From: an uncultured Paracoccaceae bacterium
Lineage (GTDB): Bacteria > Pseudomonadota > Alphaproteobacteria > Rhodobacterales > Rhodobacteraceae
Direction: 5' to 3'
Assembly (NCBI GenBank): GCA_937907485.1
Contig: CALESR010000157.1
Location: 1 to 20,873 of the forward strand
DNA: 20,873 nt
The notes below the pieces were generated by a model. It did no database searches. It was not told the DNA's origin and saw nothing but the letters and a program-made list of their open reading frames with translations. This document shows, piece by piece, positions 7,892 through 14,553 of the stretch. Each line of letters opens with the position of its first letter. Position 1 is the first letter of the stretch. Made by a program: the position numbers and the translations under genes.

Positions 7892-7913
7892 AGGGGGGCG
7901 CTCGCGCCCCCCT
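7892..7913. terminator. GC-rich hairpin after the NfeD gene
   Basis: AGGGGGGCG (7892-7900) pairs perfectly with CGCCCCCCT (7905-7913) around a CTCG loop, 16 bases after the NfeD stop. No T-run follows, so termination would be weak or Rho-assisted. Confidence 0.5.
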
Positions 7914-7930
7914 CGGCCTGCGGCCTCACC

Positions 7931-8013
7931 CCCCTGAGGATATTTGAAGAGCAAAGAGAGGGGGCGTTAACCCCTTCTTTACCCTGTCTTTGCTCTGAAA
8001 ATATCCTCCGGGG
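7931..8013. repeat. Long inverted repeat in a convergent gap (Rhodobacteraceae-type)
   Basis: Two 27-base arms (7931-7957 and 7987-8013) are reverse complements at 24 positions, separated by 29 bases. The arms carry the core GAGGATATTT followed by GAGCAAAGA, a sequence I recall as a common intergenic repeat of Rhodobacteraceae chromosomes. It lies between two convergent genes, nfeD-like and murA-like, so a two-way transcription barrier or 3'-end stabiliser is the likely role. Confidence 0.75.
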
Positions 8014-8018
8014 TGGGT

Positions 8019-8045
8019 CCGGGAGGGGTGGAAAACCCCTCCCGG
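8019..8045. terminator. Strong hairpin after the MurA-family gene
   Basis: CCGGGAGGGGT (8019-8029) pairs perfectly with ACCCCTCCCGG (8035-8045) with a five-base loop, 19 bases after the murA-type stop on the minus strand. On that strand the loop is T-rich but no T-run follows the stem, so the terminator assignment is tentative. Confidence 0.5.
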
Positions 8046-8064
8046 GTCATCCACCAGCGCGGGC

Positions 8065-9375
8065 TCAGCCGCGGGGCGGCACCCGGGTGATCCGCGCGCC
8101 CATCGCGTTCAGGCGTTCGTCGATGCGCTCATAGCCGCGTTCGATCTGCTGGGCGTTGTTGATCGTCGAGGTGCCTTCGGCGCACATGGCGGCGATCAGC
8201 ATCGCCATGCCGGCGCGGATATCCGGGCTTTCCAGCCGCGAGCCGCGCATCTGCGAGGGGCCGGCGACGATGGCGCGGTGCGGGTCGCACAACACGATGC
8301 GCGCCCCCATGGCGATCAGCTTGTCGACAAAGAACATCCGGCTTTCGAACATCTTTTCGAACATCATCACCACGCCCTCGCATTGCGTCGCGGTGACGAT
8401 GGCGATCGACATGGTGTCGGCCGGAAAGGCGGGCCAGGGCTGGTCGCTGATCGTCGGGATATGGCCGCCGAAATCGGCCTGCACGACCATCTCCTGATCG
8501 GCGGGGATGTGGAGGTCATCGCCGCGGATCTGACAGCGGATGCCGAGGCGTTCATAGCCCATCAGCGTCGAGCGCAGGTGGTCCACCCCGGCGTTCCTGA
8601 TGGTGATTTCCGATCGTGTCACCGCAGCCAGGCCGATCAGCGAGCCGACCTCGATATGATCCGGCCCGATGCGGTGGCTGCAGCCACCCAGTTTGCGGGC
8701 GCCGTGGATGGTCATCGTATTGGTGCCGATGCCCTCGATCTGTGCGCCCATCGCGTTCAGGAACCGCGCCAGATCCTGCACATGCGGCTCCGAGGCGCAG
8801 TTGCGCAGCACCGTCACCCCCTCGGCGCAGGCGGCGGCGCAGAGGGCGTTTTCGGTGGCGGTGACCGAGGGTTCGTCAAGGAACACATCGGCGCCGCGCA
8901 GTTTGTCGGCCTTGAAGTGGTAATGGCCGTTGACGGTGATCTCGGCGCCCAGTTCGCGCAGCGCGAGAAAGTGGGTATCCACCCGGCGGCGGCCGATCAC
9001 GTCGCCACCGGGCGGCGGCAGGGTGACCTCGCCGCAGCGCGCCAGCATCGGCCCGGCCAGCAGGATCGAGGCGCGCACCCGGGCGCAGAGCTCAGGGTCC
9101 AGATCCGCCGGGCGCAGCGTGGCGGCGCGGATTTCCAGATGGTTGCGGCCCAGCCACTTGGCCTCGGCGCCGACGGACTGGATCAGTTCGACCAGCACCT
9201 CGATGTCGCGGATGCGCGGCACATTGGTCAGTTCGACCCGCTGGTCGGTCAGCAACGCCGCCGCCACGATCGGCAGGGCGGCGTTCTTGTTGCCCGAGGG
9301 CTCGATGCTGCCGGTCAGGCGGTGGCCGCCCTCGACGATATACTGGATGCGCTCGTGTGGTTGTGCCTGTGCCAT
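8065..9375 (-). CDS. murA: UDP-GlcNAc enolpyruvyl transferase (MurA family) with Asp in place of catalytic Cys
   Basis: A 436-residue EPSP-synthase-fold protein (E. coli MurA has 419). MurA transfers enolpyruvate from PEP to UDP-N-acetylglucosamine, the first committed step of peptidoglycan synthesis. Substrate-site residues are kept: Lys30-Asn31 in SGNKNAAL (E. coli K22-N23), Arg130 in GRRRVDTH (R120), the Asp in PAFPADT (D305) and the Arg in ERGYERID (R397). At the position of E. coli Cys115 the loop reads LPPPGGDVIG, so the residue is Asp125. This is the natural fosfomycin-insensitive form known from Mycobacterium and Chlamydia. It may be a second MurA paralog rather than the main one: I recall the usual Rhodobacteraceae murA lying near hisD, which is absent here. 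AGGCGG precedes the ATG. Confidence 0.88.
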   Translation of the reverse strand: MAQAQPHERIQYIVEGGHRLTGSIEPSGNKNAALPIVAAALLTDQRVELTNVPRIRDIEVLVELIQSVGAEAKWLGRNHLEIRAATLRPADLDPELCARVRASILLAGPMLARCGEVTLPPPGGDVIGRRRVDTHFLALRELGAEITVNGHYHFKADKLRGADVFLDEPSVTATENALCAAACAEGVTVLRNCASEPHVQDLARFLNAMGAQIEGIGTNTMTIHGARKLGGCSHRIGPDHIEVGSLIGLAAVTRSEITIRNAGVDHLRSTLMGYERLGIRCQIRGDDLHIPADQEMVVQADFGGHIPTISDQPWPAFPADTMSIAIVTATQCEGVVMMFEKMFESRMFFVDKLIAMGARIVLCDPHRAIVAGPSQMRGSRLESPDIRAGMAMLIAAMCAEGTSTINNAQQIERGYERIDERLNAMGARITRVPPRG

Positions 9376-9397
9376 GCCCGCCGCCTGTTTTTTGCCA

Positions 9398-9426
9398 TCT
9401 CTAGCAAATCCGGACGGCAGCGCAAA
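9398..9426 (-). promoter_or_regulatory. Putative promoter of the MurA-family gene
   Basis: On the minus strand TTTGCG (9426-9421), then 17 bases, then TAGAGA (9403-9398) inside GCTAGAGAT. The implied start site is about 16 bases before the ATG. The spacing is good and hexamer matches are moderate. If real, the gene is not dependent on read-through from hisH. Confidence 0.38.
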
Positions 9427-9490
9427 CCGACATTGCGGTGAACATTGCGCCGCGGTTCCCCGTCAGGCGGGTTTGTGCGCGCTTTGGCCC

Positions 9491-10123
9491 TCAGGGCCGC
9501 CAGCGCAGGAAATTGCCGATCAGCCGCAGCCCCGCCGCCTGGCTCTTTTCCGGGTGGAACTGGGTGCCGAGGATATTGGCCCGCCCGACCACTGCGCTGA
9601 CCGGCCCGCCATAGTCGACATGCGCCAGCAGATCGGCGGGATCGGCGGTCTGAAACCGGTAGGAATGCACGAAATAGGCGTGGTCGCCGGTGCTCAGCCC
9701 CGCCAGCACCGGGTGCGGCCGGTCGATCACCATGTCGTTCCAGCCCATGTGCGGCACTTTCAGCCCCGGCGCGTCGATGCGGACCACGTCGCCGGGCACC
9801 CAGCCCAGCCCCGCCACCTGCGCATATTCATGCCCGGTGGTGGCCAGCAGTTGCATGCCGACGCAGATGCCCAGAAACGGCCGGCCCCGGGTCTGCACCG
9901 CCTCGGTCAGCGCCTCGACCATGCCGGGCACTGCGTCGAGCGCGTGGCGGCAGGCCGGAAAGGCGCCGTCGCCGGGCAGCACGATGCGGTCGGCGCGCAG
10001 CACGTCCTCGGGGCGGTTGGTGACCAGCACCTGACCGCCGCCCACCTCGGCCGCCATGCGCTCGAAGGCCTTTTGCGCCGAATGCAGGTTGCCGGAGTCG
10101 TAATCGACGAGGACGGTCAGCAT
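9491..10123 (-). CDS. hisH: Imidazole glycerol phosphate synthase, glutaminase subunit HisH
   Basis: A 210-residue class I glutamine amidotransferase. The catalytic triad is visible: Cys87 in FLGICVGMQ, His190 and Glu192 in TQFHPEKS. The opening VDYDSGNLHS and the oxyanion-side LPGDGAFP are typical of HisH. HisH releases ammonia from glutamine and channels it to HisF, which makes imidazole glycerol phosphate and AICAR in histidine synthesis. The start lies four bases after the hisB stop, so the two are clearly cotranscribed and probably coupled. No hisA or hisF follows; the next gene is the MurA-family gene, so the HisF partner must be encoded elsewhere. A GGCCCTCAGGGCC palindrome (9486-9498) spans the stop codon. 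Confidence 0.94.
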   Translation of the reverse strand: MLTVLVDYDSGNLHSAQKAFERMAAEVGGGQVLVTNRPEDVLRADRIVLPGDGAFPACRHALDAVPGMVEALTEAVQTRGRPFLGICVGMQLLATTGHEYAQVAGLGWVPGDVVRIDAPGLKVPHMGWNDMVIDRPHPVLAGLSTGDHAYFVHSYRFQTADPADLLAHVDYGGPVSAVVGRANILGTQFHPEKSQAAGLRLIGNFLRWRP

Positions 10124-10127
10124 CGGT

Positions 10128-10715
10128 TTACAGCGCGCCCTTGGTCGAGGGGATCGCGTCCGCCTTGCGCGGGTCGATCTCGCAGGCGTCGCGCAGGGCC
10201 CGGGCCACCGCCTTGAAGGTCGCCTCGGCGATGTGGTGGCTGTTCAGCCCGTGCACCTGATCCAGATGCAGGGTGATGCCGCCATGCGTGGCCAGCGCCT
10301 GAAAGAACTCACGCACCAGTTCGCAATCGAAGGTGCCGATCTTCTGCGTCGGCAACGCCACGTTCCAGATCAGGAACGGCCGCCCCGACAGGTCGAGCGC
10401 ACAGCGCACCTGCGCGTCATCCATCGGCAGCGCGCATTCGCCGTACCGCCGGATGCCGCGCTTGTCGCCCAAGGCCTGCGCCAGCGCCTGACCCAGCGCG
10501 ATGCCGGTATCCTCGACCGTGTGGTGGTCGTCGATATGCAGATCGCCCTCGGCCCGCACCGTCAGGTCGAACAGCGCATGCCGGGCCAGTTGATCGAGCA
10601 TGTGGTCAAAGAACCCCACGCCGGTCTGGTTGTCATAGCGGCCCGAGCCATCGAGGTTCAGCGTCACGCTGATCTCGGTTTCGGCGGTCTTGCGGGTGAT
10701 GGTGGCGCTGCGCAT
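10128..10715 (-). CDS. hisB: Imidazoleglycerol-phosphate dehydratase
   Basis: A 195-residue monofunctional HisB that dehydrates imidazole glycerol phosphate to imidazole acetol phosphate in histidine synthesis. It shows both manganese-binding signatures, HHTVED at 64-69 and HHIAE at 160-164, as well as FFDHMLDQLARH near the N-terminus. The length is the normal one for the single-function enzyme; there is no phosphatase domain as in E. coli. A CGAGG element stands eight bases before the ATG. It is followed four bases later by hisH, the enzyme acting one step before it. A DUF1330 protein and a small membrane protein precede it on the same strand after a 50-base gap. Confidence 0.95.
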   Translation of the reverse strand: MRSATITRKTAETEISVTLNLDGSGRYDNQTGVGFFDHMLDQLARHALFDLTVRAEGDLHIDDHHTVEDTGIALGQALAQALGDKRGIRRYGECALPMDDAQVRCALDLSGRPFLIWNVALPTQKIGTFDCELVREFFQALATHGGITLHLDQVHGLNSHHIAEATFKAVARALRDACEIDPRKADAIPSTKGAL

Positions 10716-10739
10716 GTCGAACCTCGCTGGAACGGCGCC

Positions 10740-10768
10740 GGTATAGGGCGGGGCGGGGGGCTTGGCTA
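10740..10768 (-). promoter_or_regulatory. Weak putative promoter before hisB
   Basis: On the minus strand TAGCCA (10768-10763) and TATACC (10745-10740) are 17 bases apart; the upstream hexamer overlaps the stop of the DUF1330 gene. Four of six positions match consensus in each. It could give hisBH its own transcript, but read-through from upstream is equally possible. Confidence 0.3.
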
Positions 10769-11059
10769 GCCCTCATACCCCTCGACGATCACCAGATCGG
10801 CGGTGCTGATCGGATCGCGGATCGCCTTGGCCGCCTGATATTCGGGCGAATGAAAGCAGTCGGTCGCCGCCTGCAGCGAGGGGAATTCGATCACCACGGT
10901 GCGCGCGCGGCTCCGACCTTCCTCGACCGTCTGCGCCCCGCCCCGGACGACAAAGCGCGCGCCATATTTGGCAAAGGGCGCGGCATTGGCCTCGCGGTAT
11001 CTGGCATAGATCTCGGGGTCGGCGACATCGACATGGGCGACCCAATAGGCTTTTGGCAT
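10766..11059 (-). CDS. DUF1330 domain protein (dimeric alpha-beta barrel)
   Basis: A 97-residue protein covering one DUF1330 domain: PKAYWVAHVDVADPEIYARY at the start, a central FVVRGGAQTVEEG, and VVIEFPSLQAATDCFHSPEYQ near the end. Members are small ferredoxin-like dimeric alpha-beta barrels with no settled biochemical role. The frame could open at 11113, but ATG 11059 is preceded by GGAGAG with a five-base gap, starts the domain, and overlaps the upstream stop by one base (TGATG). It sits between a small membrane protein gene and hisB. I see no reason to link it to histidine synthesis beyond position. Confidence 0.85.
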   Translation of the reverse strand: MPKAYWVAHVDVADPEIYARYREANAAPFAKYGARFVVRGGAQTVEEGRSRARTVVIEFPSLQAATDCFHSPEYQAAKAIRDPISTADLVIVEGYEG

Positions 11060-11256
11060 CAAAGCTCTCCAGAGTTGAGAAAGAACCGCACGACGAGCCA
11101 CAGCCCCACGCACAGCACCAGCGCGGCCCCCAGCGACTGGGCCAGGGTCAGCCCGGTCATCCCCCAGCCGACAAGGCCCAGCACGAGCGTGCCGACAACG
11201 ACGACCACAAGGTCGCGCAACAGCGAGCGCAGCAGGGAAAGAAAGAACTCTCGCAT
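11059..11256 (-). CDS. Small two-helix membrane protein, unknown function
   Basis: A 65-residue protein with a short amphipathic start (MREFFLSLLRSLLRD) and two hydrophobic segments, about 15-33 and 38-59, the first rich in Val. It ends in a short polar tail (RFFLNSGEL). No family motif is recognised. The ATG at 11256 has GAGG six bases upstream, and the stop overlaps the DUF1330 start, so the two are translationally coupled. Coding evidence is the start signal, clean overlap and strong hydrophobic pattern. I recall small membrane proteins being common next to hisB in Rhodobacteraceae, but their role is not known to me. Confidence 0.72.
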   Translation of the reverse strand: MREFFLSLLRSLLRDLVVVVVGTLVLGLVGWGMTGLTLAQSLGAALVLCVGLWLVVRFFLNSGEL

Positions 11257-11279
11257 CAGGGCCCTCAGGGTTCAGGCCC

Positions 11280-11307
11280 AGACTAGCAGCCGGGCGCGGG
11301 CGCGCAA
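11280..11307 (-). promoter_or_regulatory. Putative promoter of the small membrane protein/DUF1330 unit
   Basis: On the minus strand TTGCGC (11307-11302), 16 bases, then TAGTCT (11285-11280) within GCTAGTCT. It lies between the broken GNAT gene and the small membrane gene, and the start site would be about 17 bases before the ATG. Confidence 0.38.
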
Positions 11308-11311
11308 TGGC

Positions 11312-11738
11312 TCAGTCGAGCCGCAGCGCCAGCCGGGGGCCGGGGTCGCGCGGGGCAAAGCCGAGGGTGGTGTAAAACGCCCGCGCCGCGTGGTTGTCCG
11401 GGTGGGTGCCCAAGGACAGGGAAACCGCCCCCTCCGCCCGCGCATGGGCCACCGCCGCCGCGACCAGCGCCCGGCCCAGCCCGGTCCCGCGCCTCTCGGG
11501 CGTGACGAACAGATGATGCATCTCGATGCCACGCCCCCCCCCAATGCAGCTGCGCCACCGGATGCAAGGCGGTGTAACCGCCGTCGGCGATCAGCACGGT
11601 CAGAAACCGGCGCGGGCCGAAAAGGTCGCGCTCCAGCGCCTGCGGCGTGCAGGCGGCAGGGTCGCCGTGATGGGCGGCGAGGGCATGGACCATCGCCAGC
11701 AGGCGCGGCAGGTCGGCAGGGGTGGCGGGGCGGATCAT
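11312..11738 (-). pseudogene. GNAT-family N-acetyltransferase interrupted at a run of nine G
   Basis: Two adjacent minus-strand frames together make one complete GNAT acetyltransferase of about 141 residues. The N-terminal half runs from ATG 11738 (MIRPATPADLPRLLAMVHAL) to LHPVAQLHWGG. The C-terminal half, in the next frame, continues with GIEMHHLFVTPERRGTGLGRAL and ends at 11312. It carries the acetyl-CoA loop RRGTGLG and the later HPDNHAARAFYTTLGF. The frames change exactly at a run of nine C on the plus strand (11534-11542); eight would restore one open frame. GGAGG stands seven bases before ATG 11738. Because both halves are well conserved, this is a recent change: a sequencing error, a phase-variable tract, or a young pseudogene. 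As written, translation would run on in a wrong frame to 11283. The substrate is unknown. Confidence 0.82.
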
Positions 11739-11914
11739 CGGCAAACCTCCGGGGCAAGGGCCCGGCGGGCCGATGCGCGCCGGGGTGGCGGGCGATGCGT
11801 CTGGGATGGGACGACCGGCCGCGCCTGTTCAGGCGCGACGATAGCAGGCGGCAAAGGGGCGGCGCGGTGTCATGGCGGCACTGTCGCCTGCGACGCAAGG
11901 CGCGTCAAGCGGGC

Positions 11915-11943
11915 CTGACAGCGCCCACAGGTCTTGCTAGGCT
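11915..11943 (+). promoter_or_regulatory. Putative promoter of the small ORF/hydrolase pair
   Basis: CTGACA (11915-11920), 17 bases, then TAGGCT (11938-11943). The -35 hexamer matches consensus at five of six positions, and the -10 at three. The implied start is about 13 bases before ATG 11963. It lies in the 224-base gap (11739-11962) between the GNAT gene and the small ORF, which otherwise holds nothing I recognise. Confidence 0.42.
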
Positions 11944-11962
11944 GCGGGCGAAAGGCGCGCAC

Positions 11963-12148
11963 ATGACCCACCCCCCGTTTCGCCCCCGGCTGCCACCCGT
12001 CCCGCCTGCGGGCGCGCTGGCCAGCGCCGACCCGACGCCACAGGCCCTGCGCGCCGCGCGGCTGCGGCAGAGCCGCCGCGCGCCCGGCCCCGCGCTCGAC
12101 TCGATGCACCTGCGCGCCGGGTTCTTTCTGGACACGAGGGCGGGATGA
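11963..12148 (+). CDS. Small Pro/Arg/Ala-rich ORF coupled to the hydrolase, unknown
   Basis: A possible 61-residue protein, MTHPPFRPRLPPVPPAG at the start, then an Ala/Arg-rich stretch and a hydrophobic patch near the end (MHLRAGFFLDTRAG). No domain is recognised. Support comes from position: a putative promoter just upstream, AAGG eight bases before the ATG, and a stop that overlaps the start of the alpha/beta hydrolase gene in ATGA (12145-12148), the same junction type seen at other real gene pairs here. The reading frame is open far upstream, as is common in high-GC DNA, so openness itself proves nothing. It may be a true small protein or a leader that couples translation to the hydrolase. 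Confidence 0.5.
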   Translation: MTHPPFRPRLPPVPPAGALASADPTPQALRAARLRQSRRAPGPALDSMHLRAGFFLDTRAG

Positions 12149-13020
12149 TCCTGAATGGCCACAGCTTTCACCTGCACCACTGGGGGCCCGAAACCGCGCC
12201 GCCCCTGCTGATGCTGCACGGCTTTCCCGAATACGGCGGCGCCTGGGCCGAGGTGGCGGCGCATCTGCCGCATTGGCGCTGCCTCGCGCCCGATCAGCGC
12301 GGCTATGGCCGCAGTTGGGCCCCGCCCGAGGTGGCCGCCTACGGCGCCCGGCACCTCGTGGCCGACATGGTCGCGTTGATCGAACGCCTTGGCGCCCCGG
12401 TGCCGGTGCTGGCGCATGACTGGGGCGCGGCGGTGGCCTATGCGCTGGCGATGCGGCGGCCCGATCTGGTCTCGGCGCTGGTGGTGGTGAACGGCGTGCA
12501 TCCCGGCCCGTTCCAGCGCGAACTGGCGCGCGGCGGGGCACAAAGCGCGGCCTCGGCCTATATCGACTATCTGCGCGCCGACGGGGCCGAGGCGCGGCTG
12601 TCCGCCGACAATTTCACCGGCCTGCGGCGGCTGTTCGGCGCCAAGATGGACATGCGCTGGCTCAGCGGTGACGGGCTGCAGGCCTATCTGCGCGAATGGT
12701 CGCGGCCGGGGGTGCTGACCGGGATGCTCAACTGGTATCGCGCCTCGCCGATGGTCGTGGCGACTGACGCGCCGCTGCAGGTGCCGGTGCTGCCGCCCGA
12801 GGCCGGACAGGTCCGGATGCCGCATCTGGTGATCTGGGGGCAGGACGACAGGGCGCTGTTGCCCGGCTGTCTGGAGGGTCTGGCGGACTATTGCCCGGAC
12901 CTGACCCTGCGCCTCGTGCCCGGTGCCGATCACTGGATCTGTCACCAGCAACCGGCGCAGGTGGCGGCGCTGGCGGCGGAATGGCTGACATTCAGGGGCT
13001 TTGGCCCCGCTGTCACTTAA
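12145..13020 (+). CDS. Alpha/beta hydrolase, epoxide hydrolase-like
   Basis: A 291-residue soluble alpha/beta hydrolase. The oxyanion HGFPEYGGAW (25-34), the strand-4 turn DQRGYGRS (50-57) and the nucleophile elbow AHDWGAAVA with Asp92 mark the epoxide hydrolase/dehalogenase branch, which uses Asp rather than Ser. The acid is Asp234 or Asp235 in WGQDD, and the base is His263 in GADHW. NWYRASP around residue 198 in the cap matches the lid Tyr of epoxide hydrolases, favouring epoxide over halide substrates. The start overlaps the small upstream ORF in ATGA; there is no independent strong Shine-Dalgarno sequence, in keeping with coupling. Its stop overlaps the rimO stop on the other strand. The natural substrate is unknown. 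Confidence 0.88.
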   Translation: MILNGHSFHLHHWGPETAPPLLMLHGFPEYGGAWAEVAAHLPHWRCLAPDQRGYGRSWAPPEVAAYGARHLVADMVALIERLGAPVPVLAHDWGAAVAYALAMRRPDLVSALVVVNGVHPGPFQRELARGGAQSAASAYIDYLRADGAEARLSADNFTGLRRLFGAKMDMRWLSGDGLQAYLREWSRPGVLTGMLNWYRASPMVVATDAPLQVPVLPPEAGQVRMPHLVIWGQDDRALLPGCLEGLADYCPDLTLRLVPGADHWICHQQPAQVAALAAEWLTFRGFGPAVT

Positions 13021-14390
13021 TCGACCAATACACCCCAGAGGTCATAGTCGGACGCCTCCTCGACCTGCACTTTCACGATATCGCCGGGTTCCAGCCCTTC
13101 GAACCCCTCGTCGATGAACAGGTTGCCGTCGATCTCGGGCGCGTCGGCCTGCGTGCGGCAGGTGGCGCCTTCGTCATCCACCGTATCGACGATCACCGGC
13201 AGCACGCGGCCCACCTTGGCCTGCAGTTTCGCCTCGCTGATCGCCTGCGCCTTTTCCATGAAACGCTCCCAGCGGTCCTGTTTCACCTCGGCGGGAACGT
13301 GATCGGGCAAGGCGTTCGAGCGCGCGCCCTTCACGTCCTCATACTGGAAACACCCGACGCGGTCCAACTGCGCCTCGTCCAGCCAGTCCAGCAGGGTCTG
13401 GAATTCGGCCTCGGTCTCGCCGGGGAAGCCGACGATGAAGGTGCTGCGCAGGGTGATGTCCGGGCAATCGGCGCGCCAGCGGGCGATCTCGTCCAGCGTC
13501 TTGGCCGCCGCCGCCGGACGGGCCATGCGGCGCAGCGTCTCGGGGTGGGCGTGCTGGAACGGGATGTCCAGATAGGGCAGCACCAACCCCTCGGCCATCA
13601 GCGGGATCAGGTCGCGCACATGCGGATAGGGATAGACATAATGCAGCCGCACCCAGGCACCGAGGCCGCCCAGATCGCGCGCCAGATCCGTGATATGCGC
13701 GCGGTGGCCGCGCTCGCTGGCGTGCTTCAGGTCCAGCCCATAGGCCGAGGTGTCCTGCGAGATGACCAGCAGCTCCCTGACCCCGGCCTGCACCAGCTTT
13801 TCCGCCTCGCGCAGCACGGCATGTGCCGGGCGGCTGACCAGTTTGCCGCGCATGTCGGGGATGATGCAGAACTTGCAGGCGTGGTTGCAGCCCTCGGAAA
13901 TCTTCAGATAGCTGTAATGCCTTGGTGTCAGACTGACGCCGCTGGCGGGCAGCAGGTCGATGAACGGGTCGGGCGAGGGCGGCACCGCGGCGTGCACGGC
14001 GTCCAGCACCTGCTCGTATTGATGCGGGCCGGTGACGGCCATCACCTTGGGGTGCGCGCCGGTGATATACTCGGGCTCGGCGCCCAGACAGCCGGTGACG
14101 ATGACCCGGCCATTCTCGCGCAGCGCCTCGCCGATCGCGTCCAGACTTTCCGCCTTGGCGCTGTCGAGGAACCCGCAGGTGTTGACGATCACCGCATCCG
14201 CCCCGGCGTAATCCGGGCTGATGGCATAGCCTTCGGCCCGCAGGCGCGTCAGGATGCGCTCGCTGTCGACCAGTGCCTTCGGGCAGCCGAGGCTGACCAT
14301 GCCGATCGTGGGCTGGCCGGGGCGCGGCGCATCGAGGATCAGCGCGCGCGGCGCCAGGTCAGGGCGGAGGTTGGGGGGGTTCTGGCTCAT
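13017..14390 (-). CDS. rimO: Ribosomal protein uS12 methylthiotransferase RimO
   Basis: A 457-residue radical-SAM methylthiotransferase that modifies the conserved Asp of ribosomal protein S12. The N-terminal MTTase domain has the three cluster cysteines, Cys36 in SLGCPKALVDSE, Cys72 in NTCGF and Cys101 in TGCLG. The radical-SAM triad is Cys168, Cys172 and Cys175 in ISEGCNHACKFC. The last 65 or so residues form a TRAM domain that binds the substrate. SLGCPKALVDSE distinguishes RimO from the tRNA enzyme MiaB. About 30 residues precede the core domain, as I recall for Rhodobacteraceae homologs. No Shine-Dalgarno sequence precedes ATG 14390. The stop codon is shared tail-to-tail with the hydrolase. 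Confidence 0.95.
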   Translation of the reverse strand: MSQNPPNLRPDLAPRALILDAPRPGQPTIGMVSLGCPKALVDSERILTRLRAEGYAISPDYAGADAVIVNTCGFLDSAKAESLDAIGEALRENGRVIVTGCLGAEPEYITGAHPKVMAVTGPHQYEQVLDAVHAAVPPSPDPFIDLLPASGVSLTPRHYSYLKISEGCNHACKFCIIPDMRGKLVSRPAHAVLREAEKLVQAGVRELLVISQDTSAYGLDLKHASERGHRAHITDLARDLGGLGAWVRLHYVYPYPHVRDLIPLMAEGLVLPYLDIPFQHAHPETLRRMARPAAAAKTLDEIARWRADCPDITLRSTFIVGFPGETEAEFQTLLDWLDEAQLDRVGCFQYEDVKGARSNALPDHVPAEVKQDRWERFMEKAQAISEAKLQAKVGRVLPVIVDTVDDEGATCRTQADAPEIDGNLFIDEGFEGLEPGDIVKVQVEEASDYDLWGVLVD

Positions 14391-14397
14391 GGGCGGC

Positions 14398-14426
14398 GCT
14401 ATACCCTGTTGGCGGACCCACGCAAA
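14398..14426 (-). promoter_or_regulatory. Putative rimO promoter, possibly giving a leaderless mRNA
   Basis: On the minus strand TTTGCG (14426-14421), 17 bases, then TATAGC (14403-14398). The expected start site would fall within a base or two of the rimO ATG at 14390, and no ribosome binding sequence is visible there. The rest of the 163-base gap up to 14553 holds no gene I can see. Confidence 0.42.
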
Positions 14427-14553
14427 GTCCCTTCCTCGCGCCGCAAACCCTCACGCGGTTCGAGGCCCCTCGCAATCGCCCCGGCCGCGCGGTTCCGCCG
14501 GGTCGATGGCGCGGCGGGCCCCGCGTCTTGCCCCCTTGGTCCGGGTTGTGCCG

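Noticed and set aside
11283..11744. Intact 153-residue protein in one frame for the GNAT gene
   Set aside because: Its second half is out-of-frame Gly/Pro/Arg-rich sequence; the conserved acetyltransferase half is in the neighbouring frame beyond the poly-G run.
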